Source: an uncultured Bacteroidota bacterium (lineage in GTDB: Bacteria > Bacteroidota > Bacteroidia > Chitinophagales > Chitinophagaceae). Taken from it: a stretch of DNA of 64,000 bases. The notes under the pieces were generated by a model. That model was not told the origin of the DNA and did no database searches. It saw nothing but the letters and a program-made list of their open reading frames with translations. Where the stretch lies: positions 43,353 through 107,352 of the forward strand of contig CAIJXT010000014.1 of NCBI GenBank assembly GCA_903824665.1, written 5' to 3'. How positions within the stretch are numbered: the first letter of the stretch is position 1; each line of letters starts with the position of its first letter. Both the position numbers and the translations under genes were made by a program. Shown here in pieces: positions 27,639 through 37,288 of the stretch.

Positions 27639-30600
27639 ATGAAGAGCCTATTCAAACTAGGTGTGTTTGCAATGCTGGGCCTATTTTTTGGCACGCAATA
27701 TCTGAGAGCGCAAACTGTTGTTTATACTAATGATTTTCCCGGTGCTTATGGTACTTCACCAATTCCTTTCGGTACCCCATCCTGTCTCCCTGGAGGAACC
27801 TATGTTGGTGGGTCGGCTGGTTTCCTGTCGGGTGTTCATTGTGGCGGGTTTGCAAATGGGACAACTGTACCGCTTACGGCAAACCAGTTGGCGGTATGGG
27901 TATCCAATGGCTCATCAAGCACAATTAATCGTTATGCGTCAATAAGTGCGCCATTGTCGCCATATCTGGCTCCATTTAACCCTACACTTTCGCTAAATGA
28001 TGAGTTGGTGACATGGACGTTCAATATGAGAACGAGTGTAGCTATTACAGGGTATGGTGCATCACAGAATATGGCTGCAATTGTGTTGGCCACGGATGCC
28101 GACTTCTACCGTATTTTTGGGGTTGGCTATGCTGTTGTTTTCAATCCTGCAATACCGCAAGGTTTCCAACTTATCAGGTTCACTGCCGGGCTCATGGGCA
28201 CCATAACACCAGTGATAACATCATCTGCCGTGTTGTCGTCCCCTACCAATTATGCAAGTATTAAGGTTGTTTATCAGCAATCGATAGACCAATGGACAAT
28301 GTATGTCCGTGACGATGGCCCTACTGCGTTCGCAGACCCATCTACAGGGGTCACAGTATCAGCAGGAAGCGCAATTGACGGGACCTATACGTCAACCCTA
28401 TTGACCAGATTTGGTTTTTATGGAAATTATCGTGTGCCTAGTTTTACTCCGGAAGCACACTTTGCTTATTATGACAACTTTACTGTTACCATGAACTGCC
28501 CTGCAATAGAAGATGGTGGCCTGAATACATGTATTGGCATGACCACCACCCTCTCAAACCCCACCCCTGGTGGCACATGGACGAGTGGTACGCCTTCCGT
28601 CGCAACTATTGGCTCCACAACAGGTATCGTCACTGGGATGTCGGTAGGCACCAGCATTGTTACCTATGTTGCCGGATCGTGTACTGTTGTAGCTGTCGTT
28701 ACTGTTAACCCGCTGCCCGTTGCCCCTGCCATTACGGGCACGTTGAGTATGTGCCCCGGTGAGACAACAGCCTTATCAACGATACCTCCACCGCTTCCAG
28801 GCACTTGGAGCAGCAGCACAACTTCTGTAGCTACGGTGAACCCTGCTACAGGCGTTGTAACAGGTATTTCCGGTGGCAGTGCGATAATCAGTTTCACCAT
28901 TCCTTCGGGCTGTTTTTCTACGACTACTGTTACCGTTAACCCTTTGCCGCCAGCAATAACTGGGTCAGCAACAGTGTGCACAGGGCGCACCACTTTATGG
29001 AATAATACCCTTGCAGGCGGCACATGGAGCAGTATTGATGGAACAATAGCAACAGTAGGTTCGTCAACAGGAATAATCACCGGCGTATTAATAGGTACTG
29101 CAACTATTTCTTATACTTCGGGTGCAGGCTGCTCTACACCAGGGGTAGTGACTGTCATTGCGTCTCCGGCTGCTATTACAGGCACTGCCTCATTATGCGT
29201 AGGCGCAACAACGGCCTTGGCAAATGCCACGCCCGGCGGCAACTGGACAAGCAGCAATGCCGGTGTGGCGACTGTGGATGGTGCAACAGGCGTGGTTACA
29301 GGGGTTTTGGCAGGCACCGCAACCATAACGTATACAGCCCCTAACGGCTGTTTTGAGACAGTCGTTGCGACAGTGAACCCAATACCGACTGCCATCACAG
29401 GCACACTTGCTGTATGCGATGGCGCCCAAACCACACTTGGAAGTACACCTGGTGGCGGCACATGGGCCAGCGGCAATTTGGCTATCGCTACAATAAGCGG
29501 CGGTGGCACCGTCACAGGTGTTTCTGCCGGCACGGCTAGCATAACTTATACACGGCTGGGTTGCATTATTACGGCCGTTGTTACGGTCAATGATTTGCCT
29601 CTGTTTATAGGTGGCCCCGGCTCAGTGTGTATCGGGTCAAATATCACGCTTACCAATGCAACTGCCGGCGGCACATGGAGTAGCAGCAATACAGGCGTTG
29701 CTACGATAGGTTCAGCATCCGCTATAGTAGGTACAGTAGCTACAGGGACCACGACGGTCACATACAGACTCACCACTACAGGCTGCGTCCGTACCCGAAC
29801 CATAACCGTAGAACCACTGCCGGGTGCTATAGCAGGCTCCACAACTTTATGCCCTGCGAGCAATGTTATGCTAACGGGTTCCCCCTCGGGCGGTACATGG
29901 GCCAGCGGCAACACTGTCATAGCTACTATTGTACCGGGTACCGGTGTACTTACAGGCGTAGCTACTGGCACCGCAACAATTTCCTATACATCAACGGCCG
30001 GCTGTGTGCGCACAACAATAGTGACTGTATCTTCAGCGCCACCGGCCATAATCACGCCCCTGGGCGATACTGTATTATGTCCTGGTGATTTTGTGACACT
30101 TACATCCAGCACATATCCCGGAGTAACCTATGAGTGGTATTTGGGGGGAGTCCTTATCCCCGCGGCCGCCAGCCCTACATATATTGCCAGCGTCGCCGGC
30201 AGCTACCGGGTAAGGGTGGTTGTGGCGGTGGGTTGCTCCACTATGTCTGGCCCTGTGGCTGTATCTGTGGTGCCGGCAACAGCTACTATCACAGTGCCGG
30301 GAGGCACTACCACCGCATGCGCTGGCACCCCGGTTGCGCTAAACGCTAATACGGGAGTTGGCCTCACGTACCAGTGGCAACTCGGTGGCTCACCAATAAC
30401 AGGTGCGACAGCGAGCACCTTCAACGCGCTTTTAGGCGGCAGCTATACAGTGAGGGTTACCAACGCTTCAGGGTGCTGGGCAGTATCGGCACCGACAGCA
30501 ATCGTTGTGAACTCCACCCCATCTAGTGTAGTTACTGTTTCGGGTCCCTCGACAATTTGCGATGGCAACAGCGTTACATTTACCGCAGCTCCTGGCACCG

Positions 30601-31703
30601 GTTATACATACCAATGGCACAATTCTGTGGGCGCAATTCCAGGCGCTACCACCGGTTCTTATGCCGCAACGACCTCTGAAAGTTACCATGTTGTGATAAC
30701 AAGCGGAAGCGGCTGTGCTACGACAACAGCAGCGATTGGAGTTGTGGCAAACCCACTGCCGAACGTGGGCATCACCCCTGCCGGCCCGCGTATCTTCTGC
30801 GCAGGCGGCAGTGTATTGTTGGATGCGGTTACGGGATTTGATTACCAATGGTACAGGAATGGTACGGCAATAGGCGGAGCCACCTCTTCGGGTTATACTG
30901 CAACACTGAGCGGTGGCTACAGGGTAAGGGTAACAAACCCGGCAACAGGCTGCACAGCAATGACAGGGGCAGACACCATGGTAACGGCAGTGGGCACCCC
31001 GCTCATAACCCCGCTCACCCCTGCAAAGTTTTGCTGGGGCGGTAGTTCGCTGTTGTCAACGAATGCATCTTATTTGGGCAGTTCGCTGGGTTACCAATGG
31101 TACTTCAACGGTGTGTTGATACCGGGTGCTATTTCGCCAACTTACTCAGCAACTGTAGCTGGTGACTACAGTTGCCGCGTTGCGGTTCCGGCTAGTTGTT
31201 CTGCATTCACGGCTGGTGTAGCGGTGATAGAGGTTCCGCTTCCCGATCCGCCAATTACATTCAATGGTGCCGGGTTCCAAACAGGCAATTATTACGTTTC
31301 TTACCAGTGGTACAAGAACCTCGTACTGATACCCGGCGCTACGGCATCGGCCACACCGGCCACGGGCAACGGCAACTACAAGGTAGCTGTAACGGACACC
31401 AACGGTTGCCAGTCTGTATCGGCGGTATATGTGCTTACTGGCTGGGCGACACCACCAACAGGCATCTCAAACGTGAACAGTACTGACATAAAAATCTTCC
31501 CGAACCCCGCCGGCGAGATTGTATACATAGAACCGGCGGGACAAATGCGCGCTGTTATCAGCAGCGTGGATGGCAAGACGCTGATTGACAAAGAAAACGC
31601 CAAAGAAATAAGCCTTCAAGGTTTAGCCGACGGATTGTACTTGATCACACTGTACAATAAAAATGGGCAGCAGGTACTAGTGCAGAAATTAGTGAAGAGA
31701 TAA
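27639..31703 (+). CDS. Large secreted Ig-repeat protein with T9SS sorting domain
   Basis: 1354 residues from the ATG at 27639; the frame is open further upstream, but the signal peptide MKSLFKLGVFAMLGLFF begins here. Residues ~25-280 resemble a lectin-like beta-sandwich ending YYDNFTVT. Next come seven Big_2-like repeats of about 73 residues (core TWSSSNxGVATxxxxTGxVTG, with one Cys at each end), followed by six longer Ig-like repeats with YQWYxNGxxIPGAT cores. The last ~80 residues (IKIFPNPAGEIVYIE ... LADGLYLITLYNKNG) are a T9SS type A sorting domain. It is probably a surface adhesin or matrix protein. Confidence 0.85.
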   Translation: MKSLFKLGVFAMLGLFFGTQYLRAQTVVYTNDFPGAYGTSPIPFGTPSCLPGGTYVGGSAGFLSGVHCGGFANGTTVPLTANQLAVWVSNGSSSTINRYASISAPLSPYLAPFNPTLSLNDELVTWTFNMRTSVAITGYGASQNMAAIVLATDADFYRIFGVGYAVVFNPAIPQGFQLIRFTAGLMGTITPVITSSAVLSSPTNYASIKVVYQQSIDQWTMYVRDDGPTAFADPSTGVTVSAGSAIDGTYTSTLLTRFGFYGNYRVPSFTPEAHFAYYDNFTVTMNCPAIEDGGLNTCIGMTTTLSNPTPGGTWTSGTPSVATIGSTTGIVTGMSVGTSIVTYVAGSCTVVAVVTVNPLPVAPAITGTLSMCPGETTALSTIPPPLPGTWSSSTTSVATVNPATGVVTGISGGSAIISFTIPSGCFSTTTVTVNPLPPAITGSATVCTGRTTLWNNTLAGGTWSSIDGTIATVGSSTGIITGVLIGTATISYTSGAGCSTPGVVTVIASPAAITGTASLCVGATTALANATPGGNWTSSNAGVATVDGATGVVTGVLAGTATITYTAPNGCFETVVATVNPIPTAITGTLAVCDGAQTTLGSTPGGGTWASGNLAIATISGGGTVTGVSAGTASITYTRLGCIITAVVTVNDLPLFIGGPGSVCIGSNITLTNATAGGTWSSSNTGVATIGSASAIVGTVATGTTTVTYRLTTTGCVRTRTITVEPLPGAIAGSTTLCPASNVMLTGSPSGGTWASGNTVIATIVPGTGVLTGVATGTATISYTSTAGCVRTTIVTVSSAPPAIITPLGDTVLCPGDFVTLTSSTYPGVTYEWYLGGVLIPAAASPTYIASVAGSYRVRVVVAVGCSTMSGPVAVSVVPATATITVPGGTTTACAGTPVALNANTGVGLTYQWQLGGSPITGATASTFNALLGGSYTVRVTNASGCWAVSAPTAIVVNSTPSSVVTVSGPSTICDGNSVTFTAAPGTGYTYQWHNSVGAIPGATTGSYAATTSESYHVVITSGSGCATTTAAIGVVANPLPNVGITPAGPRIFCAGGSVLLDAVTGFDYQWYRNGTAIGGATSSGYTATLSGGYRVRVTNPATGCTAMTGADTMVTAVGTPLITPLTPAKFCWGGSSLLSTNASYLGSSLGYQWYFNGVLIPGAISPTYSATVAGDYSCRVAVPASCSAFTAGVAVIEVPLPDPPITFNGAGFQTGNYYVSYQWYKNLVLIPGATASATPATGNGNYKVAVTDTNGCQSVSAVYVLTGWATPPTGISNVNSTDIKIFPNPAGEIVYIEPAGQMRAVISSVDGKTLIDKENAKEISLQGLADGLYLITLYNKNGQQVLVQKLVKR

Positions 31704-31718
31704 GGCATTACACTGCCC

Positions 31719-31761
31719 AAAAGAGGCTGCCTCGCTATGGGGACAGCCTCTTTTGTTTTTT
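31719..31761 (+). terminator. Strong intrinsic terminator after the Ig-repeat protein
   Basis: Stem AAAAGAGGCTG (31719-31729) pairs with CAGCCTCTTTT (31744-31754), followed by GTTTTTT. It begins 15 bases after the stop codon. Confidence 0.85.
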
Positions 31762-31918
31762 AGGATAACTGTATTTAGGCTGAATGTGGTATTAGGTATT
31801 TACGCTTGAATTTGCCATTGCCATCTTATCAACCGGTTCGCCTGTAACAGCACCTGGTTTACGGCCCCTGCAAATAATCCCAACCTTTTCGTACATTTCT
31901 CTCCCAAAAGCATTTATC

Positions 31919-32362
31919 GTGAATACGCTTACCATACAACCGATCACATCCGCCGATGCCGCTTACGCACAGGTTTTTGCCCTACGCGACGAAGTACTGC
32001 GCCGCCCGCTGGGCATGGCCCTCAAAAACGACGACCTCACCCTCGATCACATAGACACCATACTCACTGGCAATCTCGATGGCATGGTCATTGCTTGCCT
32101 CATGTTGCACCATGTAGACGATGTGCAGCTGCAGCTCCGTCAGATGGCGGTGGCAGCTTCCTGTCAGGGCAAGGGGTATGGCCGCGATTTGGTCATTGCC
32201 GCTGAGGGCATTGCACGGGCAGGGGGCTATCAGAAGATAATACTCCATGCCCGCAAAACAGCAGTAGGCTTTTACCAGAGCCTGGGCTACAGCATCACCA
32301 CTGGCGAGTTTACCGAAGTTAGCATACCCCATGTCATGATGGAAAAAACGCTAAACAGCTAG
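31919..32362 (+). CDS. GNAT-family N-acetyltransferase
   Basis: 147 residues starting at a GTG. The acetyl-CoA-binding motif A is present as RQMAVAASCQGKGYGRDLV (Q-x-x-G-x-G), and the C-terminal motif B as ILHARKTAVGFYQSLGY. Substrate unknown. The N-terminal half (ALRDEVLRRPLGMALKNDD) resembles the ElaA/YjgM-like branch of small-molecule acetyltransferases. The gene stands alone. Confidence 0.85.
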   Translation: MNTLTIQPITSADAAYAQVFALRDEVLRRPLGMALKNDDLTLDHIDTILTGNLDGMVIACLMLHHVDDVQLQLRQMAVAASCQGKGYGRDLVIAAEGIARAGGYQKIILHARKTAVGFYQSLGYSITTGEFTEVSIPHVMMEKTLNS

Positions 32363-32472
32363 CCGGCATACAGCAGTTTCAAATACTTCACCCTGCCTTT
32401 TGTTATCCCAACCAACATATTTAATACGGGCCTTGTTATTACATTCAATTTCTTAAAGTATTTTTAGGCTGC

Positions 32473-34506
32473 ATGGCAAAGAGTACAAACAAACCGCCTG
32501 TTACACCAGGCCAACCTGCTGGCAGGCAGAAACCCCGGCAGACACCCACAGTTGCTGCCGGTTCACAGGAAAGCGGCAAGGCTGGGCTCACCGGCACCAA
32601 ACTGCACATGGTAGTGGCTGGTTGTATAGCGCTCATCACCTGGCTGTTTTTCAGGGTTTGCCTCGACAATCAGCTCACCAACTGGGACGATCCCGGATAC
32701 ATTCGTGATAATGCACTCATCAAGTCTACTACCCCCGAGGCGTTGAAGCTCATTTTCTCTACGCCTATCATGGGCAACTACCATCCGCTCACTATTCTCA
32801 GTTATGCTATCGAGTACAGCTATGTGCGTCTCGAGCCCTGGCTATTTCACCTCGATAGTGTTTTGCTGCATATCGTTGTTACAACGTTGGTCTACGTCTT
32901 TGTGCTCATGCTTACAAAACGCACAGTAGCTGCCGCGGTTACGGCTATACTCTTCGGGTTGCATCCCATGCACGTCGAGTCGGTGGCCTGGCTTGCTGGC
33001 CGCAAAGATGTGCTGTACGGTACCTTCTATATGGCGTCTTGTATCCTGTACATAAGGTACATCCGTGCCGAAAACGGCCGGTGGAAGTGGTATGCCGGCG
33101 TGGTCCTGCTATTCCTCGCATCACTGCTCTCAAAGCCCGTCGCGGTTACACTGCCGGTTGTACTGCTCCTGATCGATTATTTCGAACAACGCAAGATTTC
33201 CTGGGCGCTGTTGGTCGAAAAGCTACCGCTGTTTGCCATTTCCGTTGCTTTCGGTATCCGCTCTATGATCGATCAGCGGTCTTTCGGGTCGCTTTCTTCT
33301 GAAAATATCGGATTCAATTTTGCTGAGCGTATCGCCCTCGGTGGGTACGCATTTGTTACCTATCTCTGGAAGGCAATCGTCCCCGTTGGTCTCAGCTGCT
33401 TCTATCCTTACCCGGCAAGGGTAGGTGGGTCGTTGCCACTCTATTACTTCGTATACCCCATTATCGCCATTGCGGTGCTCGCAGCTATATGGTTCTTTCG
33501 TCGCAATCGTGTAGTCGTTTTCAGTTCTTTGTTTTTCCTCGCCAATATCGCCCTGCTCCTTCAGTTTCTCCCGGTAGGTGGTGCCATCGTCGCCGATCGC
33601 TATTCTTACATTCCCTACATGGGTTTGTTCCTGATGCTCGGCTGGTTCTTGTCCGGATTTTTCGAGGCGGGTGGTGCCCGCCAAACTGGCAACATAGCGC
33701 TCGGTGCTCTGGGTGCATACTGCCTGTACCTCGGCATGCTCACAACAGACCGTTGCAAAGCATGGTACGATACCACCAGCCTCTGGCGCGACGAGATCGA
33801 AAAACACCCCGATGCGCCCAATGCATTCAACAACCTCGGTTTTCATTACTTCAACAAGTTCAACGAAAGCGTCAACGACGCCGAGCGGCGCATTTTTTTC
33901 GATTCTTCATACAATTTGCTTTCCAGATCCATTCAGCTCGATGCTAATTTTACCAATCCCCATGTTTCTATCGGAGAGCTGCACAGGGCCGCGGGCAACT
34001 ATGCTTTGGCCAAACCTTATTATTACCATGCCTTAACCATGAAGGACAAAGATGGTGCCGCCAATGCCTACCTGGGGTTGGCTATTATCTACGCTATCAC
34101 ACAGAACATAGATTCAAGTGGTTTTTGCTTCAGAAAAGCACTCGAAAACAAACCCTACTTCCCGGAGGTGCACAGCAACTATGGCAACTACTTCGACATG
34201 CTCAAACAGCCCGACTCCGCACTCAAGCATTACGGCATGGCTATTGCCCAGAACCCTGATATGTACGCGCCCTACCTCAACAGGGGCAGGCTATTCCAGC
34301 GTATGAAGCGTTGCGATGAAGCGATCAGGGATTTCGAAGCGGCTAGCAGTCTTAATCCGGATATGGGCGAGATTTATTATTCCCGTTCTTACTGCCATAC
34401 ACAAAATGGCAACAAAGCACAGGCACTCCGTGATGTCGAAAAGGCTATTCAGCTCGGTTTCAAACAGATTGATCCCGCTTATTACCAGATGTTGAAAGGC
34501 GGTTAA
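32473..34506 (+). CDS. Multi-pass membrane protein with C-terminal TPR repeats (TMTC/glycosyltransferase-39-like)
   Basis: 677 residues. A Pro/Lys-rich N-terminal tail of about 45 residues precedes ~10 membrane segments (residues ~50-430). Conserved loop motifs NWDDPGYI, YHPLTILSYAIEY and HPMHVESVAWLAGRKDVL are those of the TMTC-like GT-C transferase family; the Asp pair in NWDDP fits a GT-C catalytic loop. Residues ~450-670 carry five to six TPR units (NAFNNLGFHYFNKF, NAYLGLAIIYAI, EVHSNYGNYFDML, APYLNRGRLFQRM, EIYYSRSYCH). The family is thought to transfer sugars from lipid carriers to proteins. A TATTTTTA box lies just upstream. Substrate unknown. Confidence 0.8.
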   Translation: MAKSTNKPPVTPGQPAGRQKPRQTPTVAAGSQESGKAGLTGTKLHMVVAGCIALITWLFFRVCLDNQLTNWDDPGYIRDNALIKSTTPEALKLIFSTPIMGNYHPLTILSYAIEYSYVRLEPWLFHLDSVLLHIVVTTLVYVFVLMLTKRTVAAAVTAILFGLHPMHVESVAWLAGRKDVLYGTFYMASCILYIRYIRAENGRWKWYAGVVLLFLASLLSKPVAVTLPVVLLLIDYFEQRKISWALLVEKLPLFAISVAFGIRSMIDQRSFGSLSSENIGFNFAERIALGGYAFVTYLWKAIVPVGLSCFYPYPARVGGSLPLYYFVYPIIAIAVLAAIWFFRRNRVVVFSSLFFLANIALLLQFLPVGGAIVADRYSYIPYMGLFLMLGWFLSGFFEAGGARQTGNIALGALGAYCLYLGMLTTDRCKAWYDTTSLWRDEIEKHPDAPNAFNNLGFHYFNKFNESVNDAERRIFFDSSYNLLSRSIQLDANFTNPHVSIGELHRAAGNYALAKPYYYHALTMKDKDGAANAYLGLAIIYAITQNIDSSGFCFRKALENKPYFPEVHSNYGNYFDMLKQPDSALKHYGMAIAQNPDMYAPYLNRGRLFQRMKRCDEAIRDFEAASSLNPDMGEIYYSRSYCHTQNGNKAQALRDVEKAIQLGFKQIDPAYYQMLKGG

Positions 34507-34531
34507 CGGTTTTTGCGCCATACCATTATTG

Positions 34532-34539
34532 TACCTTTA
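34532..34539 (+). promoter_or_regulatory. -7-like promoter element before the SAM-hydrolase family gene
   Basis: TACCTTTA matches seven of the eight consensus positions (TAnnTTTG), and a TTTTTG lies 16-20 bases upstream (34510-34515). It overlaps the ATG at 34539, favouring the ATG at 34548. Confidence 0.45.
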
Positions 34540-34547
34540 TGCAGTCA

Positions 34548-35330
34548 ATGATCATCACACTGCTTTCAGACCTCGGTACCAAAGACGCCACAGTAGCCAT
34601 CAGCAAGGCTACACTGCTGCGACTGGTTGCCGGTGCTACTATAGTAGACCTGTCGCACCATGTGGCCCGGGCAAACTGGCATGAGGCTGCATACATGCTC
34701 CGTGGTGTATACAGTTCATTCCCTCTGGGCACTGTACATATTGCTGCCGTGGCGCCATTCGCCGATCCACACCCGCGCATGGTCATGGCTGAGCAGAACG
34801 GTCACTTCTTCATCAGTGCCGACAATGGCTTACTGCCTGCGGTTTTACAGCCGGCTGCCGCCAGTACTGCAAGGTTGTATCAGCGCTACACAAAGCCCTA
34901 CCTGCTGCAAAACTGGATGGCAGATGCCGGTACACTTATCAATGCGCTTGTGCAGGGTGGTGAGTTGCCCTCTACAGGTTTCAGCATAGCCACATATCCT
35001 GCACTACCCGCTCCACAGGTTACACCCATCAACACGGTCTGCAGAGTGTTGTATGCCGACAGGTATCAGAATGTAGTAGTGAATATCAGAGAGGAGGAAT
35101 TTTATGAGATTACCAACGGCAAGCCTTTCAGGATAAAGACTATGAAGGGCAGAACAATCAACTCAGTAAGCAGGCATTACACCGATGTTGCAACAGGAGA
35201 GCCGCTTTGCCGGTTCAACAGATCAGGCTACCTGGAAATAGCGGTCAACCATGGCTCGGCAAGAGAATTCCTCGGCTTTCCTGCCGACGACAACGACATT
35301 GAGTACCAGAACGTAAGGATTTATGTGTAA
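34548..35330 (+). CDS. S-adenosyl-L-methionine hydrolase/adenosyltransferase family (DUF62) protein
   Basis: 260 residues from the second ATG, which gives the typical family N-terminus IITLLSDLG; the ATG at 34539 is also possible. Family blocks are clear: SDLGTKDATVAISKA, GATIVDLSHHV, FPLGTVHIAAVAP, GHFFISADNGLL, and a C-terminal beta domain. Characterised relatives hydrolyse SAM to adenosine and methionine or make 5'-halo-adenosines. The usual VDPG block is here VAPF, which loses an Asp thought to be part of the hydrolase triad, so activity may differ. Confidence 0.85.
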   Translation: MIITLLSDLGTKDATVAISKATLLRLVAGATIVDLSHHVARANWHEAAYMLRGVYSSFPLGTVHIAAVAPFADPHPRMVMAEQNGHFFISADNGLLPAVLQPAAASTARLYQRYTKPYLLQNWMADAGTLINALVQGGELPSTGFSIATYPALPAPQVTPINTVCRVLYADRYQNVVVNIREEEFYEITNGKPFRIKTMKGRTINSVSRHYTDVATGEPLCRFNRSGYLEIAVNHGSAREFLGFPADDNDIEYQNVRIYV

Positions 35331-35393
35331 ACAAATAAGCGGTAGCAAATTGTACCAGCAACAAAATGCTTGTGCATTTATTGGATACTGGTT

Positions 35394-35771
35394 TTATGCA
35401 TACTCAAGCAACAAGGCAGGGTCTATATTTATTTTCTTATACAGCGCTTTCAGAAACGGTACATCTGGTTTCCGTTTGCCATTCAGTATTTCCGACAATT
35501 TCGATTTGCCAATCCCCAGCGTAGCTGCGAGTGCAGCCTGAGTCATTTTGTTTTCGTACATCTTTTGTTCCAGTAGTGTGATGATAGAGTCAGGTTGAGT
35601 AGATGGCCTGATGTGTAGCACTTTGTCTTCATATTCCTCAGCCGCCGCAGTCATTTTACTGAGATCAGACAGTTCGCCACCCGACAGGTTCGCTTCACCC
35701 TTGTTCATCAGGTCGTAGATCGCTACCATTGTTTCGTGGTACATTTTTTTTGACGTGATCAAATATTTCAT
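35394..35771 (-). CDS. higA: HigA-like antitoxin, XRE-family DNA-binding protein
   Basis: 125 residues. The C-terminal half is a helix-turn-helix domain (KMTQAALAATLGIGKSKLSEILNGKRKPDVPFLKALYK); the N-terminal half is an extended region likely to bind the toxin. It starts 5 bases after the toxin stop, giving the toxin-first order typical of higBA. In such systems HigA neutralises the HigB ribonuclease and represses the operon. Confidence 0.85.
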   Translation of the reverse strand: MKYLITSKKMYHETMVAIYDLMNKGEANLSGGELSDLSKMTAAAEEYEDKVLHIRPSTQPDSIITLLEQKMYENKMTQAALAATLGIGKSKLSEILNGKRKPDVPFLKALYKKINIDPALLLEYA

Positions 35772-35776
35772 TGCTC

Positions 35777-36082
35777 CTATTTTTTATAGTTTATTGTGGC
35801 AACATCAATATTGTCGTATTCGGTATGCGTGCCTACAAACAAAACAAATACCGTTCTCACCTTAAATATGATCAGTGCTACAATGCGATATTGATTTCCT
35901 TTAACATTAAAAACATACCGGTCGTTTGCAACAACATCAGCTGTGCTGAATGTTTTTATTAAATCACTGAAATTTTTCCAATCACTGGATTTAGTTAGCT
36001 CATACCACTTAACCAATGCTTTTTCTGCCGACGGATGTGCTCGCGAAAATTCATTAAGTATTGTTTTAGAAATGACAACCAT
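35777..36082 (-). CDS. higB: HigB-like toxin, RelE-superfamily mRNA interferase
   Basis: 101 residues of HigB type: basic N-terminal helix (MVVISKTILNEFSRAHPSAEKAL), W-Y core, and C-terminal strands YRIVALIIFKVRTVFVLFVGTHTEYDNI with the conserved THxEYD end. The family cleaves mRNA at the ribosome. It sits 20-odd bases downstream of a promoter whose upstream half is filled by a 33-bp palindrome. Confidence 0.88.
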   Translation of the reverse strand: MVVISKTILNEFSRAHPSAEKALVKWYELTKSSDWKNFSDLIKTFSTADVVANDRYVFNVKGNQYRIVALIIFKVRTVFVLFVGTHTEYDNIDVATINYKK

Positions 36083-36108
36083 AATGCCGACGTTGATATG
36101 GGTTGATG

Positions 36109-36148
36109 CAAAATTAGAACATTATTCTTAAATCTCGAATAATGTTCT
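36109..36148 (-). promoter_or_regulatory. higBA promoter and operator palindrome
   Basis: On the minus strand TAATTTTG (36109-36116) matches TAnnTTTG exactly. Immediately upstream is an inverted repeat with perfect 12-bp arms, AGAACATTATTC (36116-36127) and GAATAATGTTCT (36137-36148), spaced 9 bases. It covers the spacer and the -33 region, so a bound HigA dimer would block polymerase. Confidence 0.8.
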
Positions 36149-36185
36149 GAAAATTGGATTTTTTTGGGTGCCGGGTTTTCTACAC

Positions 36186-37211
36186 CTACTTCGTCCCGCC
36201 TTTCTCCAGTTTGTCTACCCGTTGCACCAGGCCATCCAGATTCCTGAAGTGAATGTACGCCTTGCGGTACTTGCCCGCTTCAAATGCTGGCGAGCCCATG
36301 TATACTTCTCCTGCTTTGGTGATATTCTTCGATATGCCCGATTGCGCGGTGATGATCGTATTGTCTGCTATCTGCAGATGCCCTACTATACCCACCTGTC
36401 CGCTGAACATGCAGTTCTTACCTATTTTGGTCGACCCCGCTATCACATTGCACGCGGCCAGGTAGCTGTTCTCGCCCACTTCTACATTGTGTGCTATATG
36501 TACCAGATTGTCAAACTTCACACCCTTGCGTAGTATCGTCGACCCCAGTGTAGCTCTGTCTATTGCGCAGTTGGCACCTATTTCCACATCATCCTCTATC
36601 ACTACATTGCCTATCTGCGGCACCTTACGCTGGCCCTCCTCATTCTGTGGCTCAAACCGGAATCCGTCACTGCCTATCACAGTACCCGAGTGTATGATGC
36701 AGTTGCTGCCTATCTTCGTATCAGAGTATATTTTTACACCCGCAAATAGGGTCGTGTTATCTCCCACCACCACATTGTCACCAATGTATACCTGAGGGTA
36801 TATTTTTACATTGTTGCCTATTCGCGCATTGTCACTCACCACGGCAAACTCACCAGCATAAATGTTTTCGCCCACCTTCGCACTCTCGGATATGTAAGCG
36901 TGTTTCGACACCCCGGTCTTGTTCAGCTTTACCTGATTGTACATCTCCAGCAGCTTCGCAAATGCCGCCGCTGCGCTCTCCACACGTATCATTGTAGCAG
37001 GTACCGGAGCTGTAGGCACAAAATCCTTATTCACGATCACCAGCGTAGCCTTGGTCGTATAGATGTATTGGGTGTATACCGGATTGGCCAGAAAAGAGAT
37101 CGACCCCGGCACGCCCTCTTCTATCTTCGACAGGGTGCTCACAGATACGTCAGGGTTGCCTTCTATCACCCCGTTCAGGAGTCCGGCTATTTGTTGTGCG
37201 CTGAATTGCAT
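36186..37211 (-). CDS. lpxD: UDP-3-O-acylglucosamine N-acyltransferase
   Basis: 341 residues from the ATG at 37211 ([14 protein letters not shown]); the frame extends upstream but only with non-homologous residues. An N-terminal UDP-binding domain (~1-105) precedes a left-handed beta-helix of hexapeptide repeats, with the catalytic His region [16 protein letters not shown] short C-terminal helix ends in a basic tail. The enzyme adds the second acyl chain in lipid A synthesis. It follows feoB by 77 bases on the same strand; the usual lpxC, fabZ and lpxA genes are not in the window. Confidence 0.95.
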   Translation of the reverse strand: MQFSAQQIAGLLNGVIEGNPDVSVSTLSKIEEGVPGSISFLANPVYTQYIYTTKATLVIVNKDFVPTAPVPATMIRVESAAAAFAKLLEMYNQVKLNKTGVSKHAYISESAKVGENIYAGEFAVVSDNARIGNNVKIYPQVYIGDNVVVGDNTTLFAGVKIYSDTKIGSNCIIHSGTVIGSDGFRFEPQNEEGQRKVPQIGNVVIEDDVEIGANCAIDRATLGSTILRKGVKFDNLVHIAHNVEVGENSYLAACNVIAGSTKIGKNCMFSGQVGIVGHLQIADNTIITAQSGISKNITKAGEVYMGSPAFEAGKYRKAYIHFRNLDGLVQRVDKLEKGGTK

Positions 37212-37288
37212 TGGTATGGTTGTTTGCCTACAAAATAGGTAAAAACACCGAAATGCACTGCATAAAGTCCCTCCCGTGCCACATACCC

